Source of the DNA: Streptomyces sp. NRRL S-646
GTDB lineage: Bacteria > Actinomycetota > Actinomycetes > Streptomycetales > Streptomycetaceae
Direction of reading: 5' to 3'
DNA: 64,000 nt
Assembly: GCF_000720765.1 (NCBI RefSeq)
Contig: NZ_JODC01000020.1
Coordinates: forward strand, 1 to 64,000
Shown here piece after piece: positions 35,942 through 44,834 of this stretch. The notes beneath the pieces were generated by a model. The model saw only the letters and a list, made by a program, of their open reading frames with translations, ran no database searches and had not been told where the DNA came from. The number at the start of each line of letters is the position of its first letter. Within the stretch, counting starts at the first letter, position 1. The position numbers were made by a program, and so were the translations under genes.

Positions 35942-38900
35942 TCTTTGCCTTCTCCCAGTAGTACAACAGCAAGTTATCGATGTCGCGAGAGTAGTGCACG
36001 TCCGTTCCGGTCCTGCTGTCGTCCCGGTCGGCCAGCCGCTTGTAATGCCAGATCATGTCGTAGACCTGGCTCTTGAGCAGCTTTCCCTTGGCATGCCAGC
36101 CGACCAAGTAGTGACGGTAGTCGTCCTCTACTGCCGTCGTCAGATCCTTGGAATCAAGCACGATCTTTTTCGGGCTGTTCCTTGCCATGAAGGTTCGCGA
36201 ACCACCGATCGGATCGGACTTCTCGTAGACGTGCTCCTCCTCCTCGACCACCAGTGTCTGCCCCTCGTCGTAGAGCTTGTTCGACTCCGTCGCCCTGTCG
36301 AATTTTCCTTCCGCATTGAGTTTGATGTACTCGTGCTTCACCAACAGGTCTTCGATTTCCTTGTCGGTGAATCTCCTGTTCTCAGCGGCTTCCTGCTCGG
36401 CGACGAACTTGCGCTGTGCCGCGAGGAGCAGGGCGGCGCCCGAGGGAATGTGGTCCGGCGTCAGCTCATCGCCGGTCCTGCTGCGCTTCGTGCCCTGCTT
36501 GAAGGTCAGGCTCTCCCCCTTGGTGACGTCGCCGGCACCGGCGCGGGCGCTGCGCCGCCCTCCCTCCTTCGTCGGCCGGGGCGCGGCGATGATGCGCGCC
36601 AGCTCCGGGGAGAGCGAGGTGGGGCGAGTCGCCGTGGCCGGGGAGCCCTGCGCCGCGTCCGGTTGCCCGGCCCGGGCCGACTGCTGCTGAGTGTCCCGGT
36701 TGTGCTGGGCGTCTTCCGTCTCCTTGCGGCGCGCCGAGGTGCGTGCCCTGGTGACGTGCGGCGGTTCGGTGAGGCTGTCCCAGCTGTGGTACGGAAGCGC
36801 TCGCTTCCTCGGGTTGAGCACGGCCGTGATGTCGCCGTGGTCGGTGCCCTCGAGGAGCAGTCCCGTGAGCCTGTACCACATGCGAAGGCCGGCCAGCGTT
36901 GCATTCATGACAGGGCGGGGCACGCCCGGAGTCATGATGCGCTGGAGGAGCGGCCGGATGCGGGCCACGGCTTTGTCGAGCCGCGCCTCCTTCGACTCCT
37001 TGGACTTCTCGTCCTTCTTCCGCTGGTCCTGTTTGCGCCTCTTCTGCTCCTGCTGCCGCCTCTTGTGGTCGCGGAACTGGTCTTTCTTCCGCTTGAAGTA
37101 GTTCCGGAGCTTCGACGCGCCGTTCTTGAGCGCCTTGCCCAGCTTCGACTTCTTCAGCTTCCGGCCCAGGGTCTTCGCCGCGTTGCCGACCTTCTTGAGC
37201 GCCGACTTGACCGCACCCTTGGCCTTCGAGAGGGCCTTGCCCACAGGAGACTTGGGCTTCTTGGGCTTGGTCGGCTTGGGGCCCTCGATCTCCTTCTGCT
37301 TCTTCTTCGGGGCGGACTCTGGAGTTTTGTCCTTGGCCGGTGCCTCTTTCTTGTCCGGGGTGCGGTCCTTGGCGGGACCCTGTTTCTCCTCGGGCGACTT
37401 CTCCTTCGGCTTCGTCTCCGCCGCCTCCGGCTTCTTGGCCGGCCCCTTGGGCGTAGCGTGATCCTTTGGCCTCATCGGCGCCTTCGGCTCCGGCGACGGC
37501 CGGCCCTTCGGCCTCGGCTCGGTGCCCTCACGGGACAGTGCCTGCCTGGCCTTCCGCATCGCCCCCCGCGCCGAGTTGACCGCCGACCCCGCCGCCTTCT
37601 TCGCTCCGCCCCCGACCTTCTTCAGGCCGTCCATGATCTTCTGGGCCATGCCCTTGAGGCGCTTGCCGACGCCCTTTGTTGCTGAAGACAGCTTCTGGAG
37701 CAGGAAGTTGGTGATGAAGTCCAGGAGCGCGACCACTCCGGCTGCGACGGCCTCTGCGAACAGGCACGCCGCCGGGCCCGCCTTGACCGCCTTCAGGTAG
37801 GCCCAGAACTTCCCGAAGGCCGACAGGATCGAGCTGACCGTCGACCAGGCCGCCATCAGGCCCTGGATGATGGTGAGGATCGCGCCCGCCGCCGGGACGA
37901 TCATCGAGACGACCTTTTCGATGACGAGCGTCGCGATCATCATCGGGAGCGAAGCGATGATCGCGTCCCACGCCATCTTGCCGATCTGTTTGATCGACAC
38001 GCAGCCCTTGACGAGGACGTCGATGACCGCCTTGCCGAGGCCGAGGATGCCCTCGACCTTGGTGTCGAACCAGCCCTTGACCGCCACCTTGATGGCGCCC
38101 CAGAGGTGATCGGTGATGCCGGTCTTCGCCGCGCTGCCCGCCTTGGAGATCCAGCCGCCCGGGTCCGGCGCGATGTCCGCCACCAGCGCCGCGAATTTGC
38201 CCAGCGCCTCGATCGCCGCCTGCGCGAACTTGATCGCGCCCACGATGATCGCCTGGTAGGCCTTGATCACCGCCTTGATCCCGGCTTCGAGCACGTCCAG
38301 GAGCTTGTTCAGGCCCGCCGCCAACGCGTCCAGCAGCGTGTTGACCGCCTTCTTCAGGCCGTCCGCCAGCTTGTTGACCGTCGCGATCGCCGCGTCCCGA
38401 AGGCCCTCGATCGCCTTGCGGAACCTGTCCCGCAGTTCGGGGAAGGCCGCCAGGAGCGTGTCCCCGATGGCGATCAGGACATCGGCCAGCGCGTTGATCG
38501 CCTTGACGGCCAGGTCCCGTACGAAGTCGATGGCCTGGTTGGCCCAGTCCTTGAACTTGTCGATGATCCCGTTGACGGCCTTGCGGGCGGCGTCGAAGAC
38601 CGCGGTGACCGCGGCGAGCAGGCCCTTGAAGAAGTCGGCGACCTTGTCGGCGATCCAGCCGAGCAGGCCTCCGGAGGGCTTCTTCTCCTCCTTCTTCTTC
38701 CGGGCCTCCTTCTCGGCGTTCTCGCGCTCGGTGTCGATCGAGGCGTTGTCCTTGTCCTTGCGCTCGCCGACCTCCTTGTCCTTGTCGTCGCGGGCCTTGA
38801 CGATCTCCTTGTTCTTCTTGCCGTGCTCGTCGTCGGACTGTTTGTCCGCGTCCTCGATCTTCTTGTCCTGCTCGTCCCGCCAGTCCTGCCGCTGCTTCTG

Positions 38901-41900
38901 AGTCTCCTGGGCGACCCGGCCGCGTTCCGCCGTCTGCTGCGCGGTGTTGCGCTCGACCTCGCGGTCGATCTCGGCCTGCTTGTCCTGCTTGGCCTGCTGC
39001 TCGCTCTGCTGGTGTTCCTTCTCCTTGGCGCCGAGGTCGCCCTGCGCCTTGCCGGCGGCCCCGGTGATCTCGGTGCCCTTCTCCTGCTTGGCGACGGCGC
39101 CGACGCCGGCCTTCGGTGCGGGTGTGGCCTCAAGGGCGCCCGCCTTGCCGCCGCCCGCGCCGCCGGAGGCCTTGCCCCGGAGCTCTTCGCGGGGCGCGTT
39201 CGGGAAGATCTGGTCCTCGCCGAGCGGCTTCGCCGCGTCCTCACGACCCGTCGTCTGCAGGTCGGACTGCTTGTCCTTGAGCGCCTTGGCCTGGTCGTCG
39301 GTGCGCGTCGGGTCGCTGGCGCCCTCAAGGCGGATCTTGGGCGCCGGGCCGACCGTCTTGTTCTCGAGTTCCGGGTCCGTGGTGGGGATCGCGTCGGCCG
39401 CGGCCTCGACGTTCTTCGCCTCGGCCTCGCTCAGCCCCTTGTCGGGCACGGCAGGGGCCGGGGGCGGCGCCACGTCGTCGGTGGGCTGCCTGCCCTCGGC
39501 CTTGTCGCCGCCCTTGGCCTTCTGCTTGTCGCCCTGGTCCTCCGGGCCGATCCGCTCCACCTTGCCGGTGACCTGGGCCGCCTCGGGGGCCGCCTCGGGC
39601 GGCGCCGAACGCGTCTGCGGCGCCCCCGAAGGCCGTTCCCGTGTCGGCGGGGCCGCATCGAGCCGCTTCTGCTCCTCACCGATCTTCTTGTCCGCGGCCT
39701 TGTCGACCCCGGGCATGGCGGCGGCCGCCTGGTCCGGCGCCAGCTTGCTGACGGTCTGCACGGCAGCCTTGGGGTCCTGCCCCGAGACGTCCGGCGGGTC
39801 CTGCTGCTTCTCTTCGGGCGCGGCCTCGCCGCCGCCACCGCAACTGCCCTGTCCGCCCTCGTCCTTCTCGGGCGCGGGTGCGGGCGGCGCGCAGCCGCCG
39901 CCGTCCTTCTCCAGCGACGCCTCGGGCCGGGGCGCGTCCGTCGCCGCGGTCTGGCCGGGCCCGTCGGTCTGCTCGGCGGCCGGGCTCACCGCCGCCTGCG
40001 TGACGGAGGGCGCGGCACCGGGTCCGGCTGCGGTCGTCGGACCGGTCTTCTCGGCTGCACCCACGGGACCGCGCGGCGCGGCGCCGGGCCCGGTCTCCTT
40101 GGGCACCCTGCTCTTGGCCGCCGGCGCCTCGCGCTCGGACCGCGGCGGTTCGGCACCGCGCCGGGCAGCGGGCGAGGGTTCACGGTCCTCGACGGGGGTC
40201 TTGGGCGTCTGCGCACCCGCGGGCCTGGACACGGCCGCCGCCACCGGGCTCACCACCGTGGGCGCCGCGGCCGACGGGGACCCGGCGGCCGTACGGGACT
40301 CCGCAGCCGTACGCTCCCGCTGCTCGCTCCTCTCCGCCTCCGCGTCCTCGGCGTCCGGCTTCTCGTCCTCGTCGGCCTGGGATCCCTCGCCGGACTCCGG
40401 GTCCTTGTTCTGCTCCTTCTCCTGCTGCTGCTCCGGATCGGGCTTCTCGGCCTCGGGCTCGGGCCGTTCCTTGTCCTGGGTCGCGGGGTCCTGGCCGACC
40501 TCCTGGTCGAGGGGCTTCTCGGTCTCCTGGAGGTCCTTGGTACCGCGGTCCTGGGCCTGCGCGGCGGGCCCGTTCTCGGGCTGCGGGGCCTCGCCCTCGA
40601 CCGGGCCCACGTCCTGGCCGGGCGCCTTCGGCTCGGGTCCGGCGCCGTCCTCGTCCGCCTCCTGGTCCCGCTTCTCCCGCTCCTGCTCTGTCTTCTCGGC
40701 CTTCGTCGGCGGAGGGGTCGGGAAGGAGGGCAACGACGGCTCGGCGGCGCCCGGTTCGAGTTTGTCCGCGGTCGGTACCGCGGAGAGGTCGAGGTCGGCG
40801 TCGGGCAGGTAGTCCTCCGGCCTGAGCGCGGGCTCCTGCTCCGCGCCCGGCGTCCGGCCGCCCTCGTCCTCGCCGCCCGCGACCTCCTGGTCGGCGCCCG
40901 CTTCGAGGCCGAGCGGCCGCTCCTCCTCGCGGGGTTCGGCCTCGGCGCCGCCGTCCTCGTCCTTCTCGTTGAGGCCGTGCTCGGACAGCGCGGAGTCGGG
41001 CTGTTCGGCGCGTTCGTCGACCTTCTCGGGGCGTACGGGTCCGGGCTGTGCCTTCTGCTTCGGGTCCGGCTGCTCGTTCCTGGAGCCGGCGCCCGGCTGC
41101 GTCTGGTCGTCCCGCTGCTTGCGCTTGTCTGCGCCGGGCGCACTCGCCTGCTGCGGGTCGGCCTCCTCGCGTTCGCGCTGTTCCTTGCGCTCCTCCTTGG
41201 CCTGTTCGGCACCCTGCTGCTGTCCCTGGGTGCGCCGGTCGGCGGCCTGGTCGGTGCGCTTGCGGTCGGCGGCGCCCTGTTCGTCCTTCTGCTGTTCCTC
41301 CTCCTTGGCCTGCTGCCGGGAGGCGTTGCGCTCGTCCTCCTGCTCGGTGCGCTGCGCGGCGTCCTGCTCCTCGGTGGCGGCGTCCGCGCCGGCCCGGCTG
41401 CGGTCGCTGCCGCTCTTCTCGTCGCGAGCCCTGGCGTCCTTCTGCTCCTCGCGGGCGTCGGCGGCACGCCTGTCACCCGAACCGCGCTCGGACTCCTGCT
41501 TCTTCTGCCACTGGACGCGCTCGACGCCGAGTTCCTCGAAGAGGTCGACCTCGGGCAGCGGTGCCTCGCTGGGCTGGAGTTCGACCGGACCGGGGCGGGC
41601 CTGGTCGGCGATCTCCAGCAGGCGGTCGTACTCGGGTGTCAGCAGCCGGTTCTCCAGCCGCTCGACGACCGCGCCCTCCAACTCCTCCGACATTCGGGCC
41701 AGTTGGAGTCGTACGCGGCCGGAGGCGTCGGTGGGATCCCCGCGCAGGGAGCGCAGTACGTTGCCCGCGAGGCGGTCCACGAGGGTTGCCGGGTCGACGG
41801 CCTCGGCACGCATCCGGTCGGCGTCGACGGTGGCGTAGCGCAGCCAGCCGGGGGTGGCCTGCCCCTCCTCGACCTGCGGGGCGGACTCCGGGTCGGGCCC

Positions 41901-42356
41901 CACGAGTTGCTGCGCGGTCTGCTCCGCCTCCCGCTCGATGGCCTGCTGCGGCAGGCTCACGGCGCCGAGCTCGCGGCCGGCCCGCAGGGCGCCGAGTCCG
42001 TGCGGGTTCTGCACCGTGTGCTGGAGTTCGTGGGTGAGCAGCCGGCGGCCCTCGTCGGTGCCGGGCCGGAAGGCACCCTCGCGGAAGAAGACGTCCTGGC
42101 CTACGGCGACCGCGTCCGCGCCCAGCAGCTCGGTCAGCTGCCCGGCGTCCCGGCCGGTGTGCAGCCGTACCCGGCCGAGGTCGTGCCCGAGCTGCTCCTC
42201 CAGCTCGCGTCTGAGGCCGGGGTCGAGGGGCTGTCCGGCGCCGCTGACGATGTTCTTCGGCTCGGGCGTACGGGACTTGGCGGCCTTCTCCTTGCGCTTG
42301 CGGCGCCGCTGTTCGGCGGCCTGCTCCGAACGGGAGTCCTGCGTCTGGGAACTCAT
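35928..42356 (-). CDS. Giant eCIS-core (DUF4157) protein with toxin-like C-terminal domain
   Basis: A 2142-residue protein. Residues ~38-118 form a DUF4157/eCIS-core domain ending in HELQHTVQ (His109, Glu110, His113), a metalloprotease-like motif. A long Gln/Glu/Lys/Ala-rich disordered region runs to ~1225. A strongly hydrophobic/amphipathic helical stretch at ~1230-1555 (WIADKVADFFKGLLAAV, VEKVVSMIVPAAG-like) is followed by Lys/Pro repeats. The last ~180 residues form a compact domain with LTPDHIPSGAALL and HYLVGWHAKG, whose codons are much less G+C-rich than the rest. DUF4157 domains mark proteins loaded into CIS particles. The helical middle could be a tape measure or membrane-active part. 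The tip looks like a swapped polymorphic-toxin domain; its activity is unknown. ATG 42356 overlaps the upstream stop (ATGA). Confidence 0.85.
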   Translation of the reverse strand: MSSQTQDSRSEQAAEQRRRKRKEKAAKSRTPEPKNIVSGAGQPLDPGLRRELEEQLGHDLGRVRLHTGRDAGQLTELLGADAVAVGQDVFFREGAFRPGTDEGRRLLTHELQHTVQNPHGLGALRAGRELGAVSLPQQAIEREAEQTAQQLVGPDPESAPQVEEGQATPGWLRYATVDADRMRAEAVDPATLVDRLAGNVLRSLRGDPTDASGRVRLQLARMSEELEGAVVERLENRLLTPEYDRLLEIADQARPGPVELQPSEAPLPEVDLFEELGVERVQWQKKQESERGSGDRRAADAREEQKDARARDEKSGSDRSRAGADAATEEQDAAQRTEQEDERNASRQQAKEEEQQKDEQGAADRKRTDQAADRRTQGQQQGAEQAKEERKEQREREEADPQQASAPGADKRKQRDDQTQPGAGSRNEQPDPKQKAQPGPVRPEKVDERAEQPDSALSEHGLNEKDEDGGAEAEPREEERPLGLEAGADQEVAGGEDEGGRTPGAEQEPALRPEDYLPDADLDLSAVPTADKLEPGAAEPSLPSFPTPPPTKAEKTEQEREKRDQEADEDGAGPEPKAPGQDVGPVEGEAPQPENGPAAQAQDRGTKDLQETEKPLDQEVGQDPATQDKERPEPEAEKPDPEQQQEKEQNKDPESGEGSQADEDEKPDAEDAEAERSEQRERTAAESRTAAGSPSAAAPTVVSPVAAAVSRPAGAQTPKTPVEDREPSPAARRGAEPPRSEREAPAAKSRVPKETGPGAAPRGPVGAAEKTGPTTAAGPGAAPSVTQAAVSPAAEQTDGPGQTAATDAPRPEASLEKDGGGCAPPAPAPEKDEGGQGSCGGGGEAAPEEKQQDPPDVSGQDPKAAVQTVSKLAPDQAAAAMPGVDKAADKKIGEEQKRLDAAPPTRERPSGAPQTRSAPPEAAPEAAQVTGKVERIGPEDQGDKQKAKGGDKAEGRQPTDDVAPPPAPAVPDKGLSEAEAKNVEAAADAIPTTDPELENKTVGPAPKIRLEGASDPTRTDDQAKALKDKQSDLQTTGREDAAKPLGEDQIFPNAPREELRGKASGGAGGGKAGALEATPAPKAGVGAVAKQEKGTEITGAAGKAQGDLGAKEKEHQQSEQQAKQDKQAEIDREVERNTAQQTAERGRVAQETQKQRQDWRDEQDKKIEDADKQSDDEHGKKNKEIVKARDDKDKEVGERKDKDNASIDTERENAEKEARKKKEEKKPSGGLLGWIADKVADFFKGLLAAVTAVFDAARKAVNGIIDKFKDWANQAIDFVRDLAVKAINALADVLIAIGDTLLAAFPELRDRFRKAIEGLRDAAIATVNKLADGLKKAVNTLLDALAAGLNKLLDVLEAGIKAVIKAYQAIIVGAIKFAQAAIEALGKFAALVADIAPDPGGWISKAGSAAKTGITDHLWGAIKVAVKGWFDTKVEGILGLGKAVIDVLVKGCVSIKQIGKMAWDAIIASLPMMIATLVIEKVVSMIVPAAGAILTIIQGLMAAWSTVSSILSAFGKFWAYLKAVKAGPAACLFAEAVAAGVVALLDFITNFLLQKLSSATKGVGKRLKGMAQKIMDGLKKVGGGAKKAAGSAVNSARGAMRKARQALSREGTEPRPKGRPSPEPKAPMRPKDHATPKGPAKKPEAAETKPKEKSPEEKQGPAKDRTPDKKEAPAKDKTPESAPKKKQKEIEGPKPTKPKKPKSPVGKALSKAKGAVKSALKKVGNAAKTLGRKLKKSKLGKALKNGASKLRNYFKRKKDQFRDHKRRQQEQKRRKQDQRKKDEKSKESKEARLDKAVARIRPLLQRIMTPGVPRPVMNATLAGLRMWYRLTGLLLEGTDHGDITAVLNPRKRALPYHSWDSLTEPPHVTRARTSARRKETEDAQHNRDTQQQSARAGQPDAAQGSPATATRPTSLSPELARIIAAPRPTKEGGRRSARAGAGDVTKGESLTFKQGTKRSRTGDELTPDHIPSGAALLLAAQRKFVAEQEAAENRRFTDKEIEDLLVKHEYIKLNAEGKFDRATESNKLYDEGQTLVVEEEEHVYEKSDPIGGSRTFMARNSPKKIVLDSKDLTTAVEDDYRHYLVGWHAKGKLLKSQVYDMIWHYKRLADRDDSRTGTDVHYSRDIDNLLLYYWEKAKNDTD

Positions 42357-42649
42357 CGGCTCACCTCCCCGTGCCCGCTCAGCCCCTCGTGCACGGCACG
42401 CGCCAGCTCCTGGCCCAGGCGCCGCGCGGAGAGCCCTGCGGGCAGCGGCGGCAGACCGGACAGCGCGTCCACGGCGAGGGGGCCTTCCGCGGCCAGCGGC
42501 ACACCGTGCTGCCGTACGAGGCGCGTCAGCTCGCTCTCGAAGGCTGCCGAGACGCGTTCGGGGTCGGCCCGGAAGCCGTCGAGCACCAGCTCGCCGACCT
42601 CGATCCGGATCGCCGAGGGCTCCCGGTCCCGCGAGGAATTCACACCCAT
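42353..42649 (-). CDS. 98-residue CIS-associated protein between ATPase and effector genes
   Basis: A small soluble protein, not recognised as a named family. It begins MGVNSSRDREPSAIRIEVGEL and continues VLDGFRADPERVSAAFESEL, then a helical tail with RLGQELARAVHEGL. The ATG at 42649 overlaps the ATPase stop by 10 nt, and its stop overlaps the effector ATG (ATGA). Longer versions of the frame run through the ATPase gene and are artefacts. Its size, charge and position suit an adaptor or chaperone that helps load the DUF4157 protein; there is no direct evidence. Confidence 0.75.
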   Translation of the reverse strand: MGVNSSRDREPSAIRIEVGELVLDGFRADPERVSAAFESELTRLVRQHGVPLAAEGPLAVDALSGLPPLPAGLSARRLGQELARAVHEGLSGHGEVSR

Positions 42650-44829
42650 CCGCGGACCTCCGTGGGCGTCAGCGAGCGCTCCAGCTTCAGATACTCGGTG
42701 CGGGCGGCGGCGAGCATGTGCCGCATCTGCAGCCGGTCGCCCTCCTCGGCGGCGAGGAAGGCCCCGGACAGGGCGATGTTGCGGATCGAACCGCCGGCGA
42801 CGGTGAGCTGGGCGAGCAGCGCGGGGTCGATGTCCTTGACCGGGGCCTGCGCCGGCAGCACCCGTCGCCAGATCTCGGCGCGCTCGTGCTCGGCGGGGAA
42901 GGGGAAGTCGACGACGAAGCGGATGCGCCGCAGGAACGCCGTGTCGAGGGCGTTCTTCATGTTGGTGGTGAGGATGGCCAGGCCCCGGTAGGCCTCCATG
43001 CGCATCAGCAGATAGCTGACCTCGAGGTTGGCGTACCGGTCGTGGCTGTCCTTGACCTCGCTGCGTTTGCCGAACAGGGCGTCGGCCTCGTCGAACAGGA
43101 GCAGCGCGCCGCCGCGTTCGGCGGCGTCGAAGACCCGGCGGAGGTTCTTCTCGGTCTCGCCGATGTACTTGCTGACGACCTGCGAGAGGTCGATCACGAA
43201 CAGGTCGAGGCCGAGTTCCTTCGCCATGACCTCGGCGGCCAGGGTCTTGCCGGTGCCGGAGCCGCCCGCGAACATCGCGGTGACGCCGAGTCCGCGGCGC
43301 AGGGTGGCGGCGAATCCCCACTCCTGGTGGACGGTTGCCCGCTGCCGGACGTGCGCGACGATCTCCCGCAGCACGCTGGTCTGCCGCTCGTGCAGCACGA
43401 GGTCCTCCCAGCCGGCCTGCGGGGCGATCCTCCGCCCGAGTTCGTCCATGCCGATCCGCGCCTCGTCGAGCCCGGCCCGCCAGGCGAGTTCACCGGCGTC
43501 CAGCTCGTCCTCGTGCGGCAGCCGACGGTGCACGGCGGCGGCCGCGGCCCGCACGACGTGCGGGGGCAGCTGGAACTGGGCGACGAGCGAGCGGAGTTCA
43601 CCCTCGCCCAGGCCGATCTCCTCGAAAGCGCCCGCCCACAGGCCGAGTTGTTCGTCGTCGTCCAGCCGCGGAACGACCACCCGGGCCCCGTACGAGCGCT
43701 CCGAGCGCAGCGGGTCCTCGCTCGACACCACCACCGGTACGGCCGCCCCGGCCAGGAACGACTCCGTCGCCGCCCGCTGGTCGCGGTCCAGTTCGCCCGC
43801 CTCGACGAGCAGCGCGGCGGGCAGCAGGATCGCCTCGCGCTGCCACAGCCGGGCCAGCCGGTCGCGGTCGGCCGGGTCGGACGGGACGTCCTCGGCGCTC
43901 ATGGAATACAGGCCGAGGCCCGCCCGGGCCGCCGCGGCCGCCGAGATGTCGGCCCGGCTGCGCAGATCGCCGCCGGTGATCTCGACCAGCGGTGCCTCGG
44001 TCGCGTTCGTCCAGCCCTCGGCGAGCCGGGTGGCCGCCAGGTCGTACGACGGTGTCAGCGTTTTCGGCACCGGGGTGCGGCGCAACTGCCCGTGCAGCCG
44101 GGCGTCCAGATAGGGCGAGCCCAGCAGGAAGTGCAGAATCCGCTCGTCCAGCCGCAGCCGGGACGTCGTCAGCCGTGACTCGTCGTCCAGCTCGACGATC
44201 CGCCACCGCCTCAGCGGCGCGACCGGCGTGAGCGCGCTCCAGTGCGGCTCCGCGAGGGCGGCCAGGGCGAGGGAGAAGGTCGGGTACGCCCGCTCCGGGT
44301 CGCCGCAGGCCGCGGCACACCGGGCGGCGGCAGTGGGCTCCAACTCGTGGGCGGCGGCAAGGAGTACGAGGTCGCGCTCGAAGGAGGTGAAGCTGAAGCA
44401 GGCGACCAGGGCGTCGAGGGGGGCGGTGCCGGGGCCGGGGAGGGGGGCAAGGGCAGCTTCGGCGGACTCACCGGGGGCCACGACCGCCTCGGCAGCAGCC
44501 CCGCCCGTGGGCGCGAAAGCCCCGTCCGAGCCCGCAGAAGCCCTGGCGGCACCCCGAGCCCCCGCCGCGGAGCGCGCCGCCTGCGCCGACTCCTCGACAG
44601 CCCACTCACCAGAGCCAGCAGCACCCTCGCCCGGCGCGAAAGCCCCGGCGCCGGACCCGCCCGAGCCCGCGGACGCCCCGGCGGCACCCCGAGCCCCGGC
44701 CGCGGAGCGCGTCGCGTGTGCGTCGACGCGGGACAGGACGCGTCGGATCTCCGCGGTCAGCGTCGGCCTGCCCGCCTGTGCGCCCTGCTCGGTCATCCCC
44801 ATGTCGTCACCTGCCCCCGCCGCTTCCAT
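42640..44829 (-). CDS. AAA+ ATPase of contractile injection systems (Afp15-like)
   Basis: A 729-residue ATPase. An Ala-Gly-Ser-rich N-terminus (~40-125) carries a near-direct repeat (see 44510-44715). A first degenerate AAA-like part is ~130-470. The second AAA domain has Walker A AGGSGTGKTLAAE (~518), Walker B ALLLFDEADALF (~575), sensor 1 ILTTNMKN and arginine finger LRRIRF. This is the conserved ATPase of eCIS loci, needed for assembly or recycling of the particle rather than for firing. ATG 44829 is 5 nt after the DUF4255 gene stop. The repeat region makes its N-terminus longer than in most relatives. Confidence 0.92.
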   Translation of the reverse strand: MEAAGAGDDMGMTEQGAQAGRPTLTAEIRRVLSRVDAHATRSAAGARGAAGASAGSGGSGAGAFAPGEGAAGSGEWAVEESAQAARSAAGARGAARASAGSDGAFAPTGGAAAEAVVAPGESAEAALAPLPGPGTAPLDALVACFSFTSFERDLVLLAAAHELEPTAAARCAAACGDPERAYPTFSLALAALAEPHWSALTPVAPLRRWRIVELDDESRLTTSRLRLDERILHFLLGSPYLDARLHGQLRRTPVPKTLTPSYDLAATRLAEGWTNATEAPLVEITGGDLRSRADISAAAAARAGLGLYSMSAEDVPSDPADRDRLARLWQREAILLPAALLVEAGELDRDQRAATESFLAGAAVPVVVSSEDPLRSERSYGARVVVPRLDDDEQLGLWAGAFEEIGLGEGELRSLVAQFQLPPHVVRAAAAAVHRRLPHEDELDAGELAWRAGLDEARIGMDELGRRIAPQAGWEDLVLHERQTSVLREIVAHVRQRATVHQEWGFAATLRRGLGVTAMFAGGSGTGKTLAAEVMAKELGLDLFVIDLSQVVSKYIGETEKNLRRVFDAAERGGALLLFDEADALFGKRSEVKDSHDRYANLEVSYLLMRMEAYRGLAILTTNMKNALDTAFLRRIRFVVDFPFPAEHERAEIWRRVLPAQAPVKDIDPALLAQLTVAGGSIRNIALSGAFLAAEEGDRLQMRHMLAAARTEYLKLERSLTPTEVRGWV
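44510..44715. repeat. Imperfect direct repeat pair in the ATPase N-terminal linker
   Basis: Two ~70-80-bp copies, 44510-44580 and 44633-44715, share GGCGCGAAAGCCCCG, GGCGGCACCCCGAGCCC and CGCGGAGCGCG blocks. In the protein they read RSAAGARGAA..SAGS..GAFAP twice. The duplication lengthens a flexible linker and may vary between strains. Confidence 0.7.
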
Positions 44830-44834
44830 GTCGT

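Noticed and set aside
38106..42806. 1566-codon plus-strand frame opposite the DUF4157 giant
   Set aside because: It mirrors the Lys/Glu/Gln-rich linker of the real gene as Leu/Gly/Arg repeats; no start signal.
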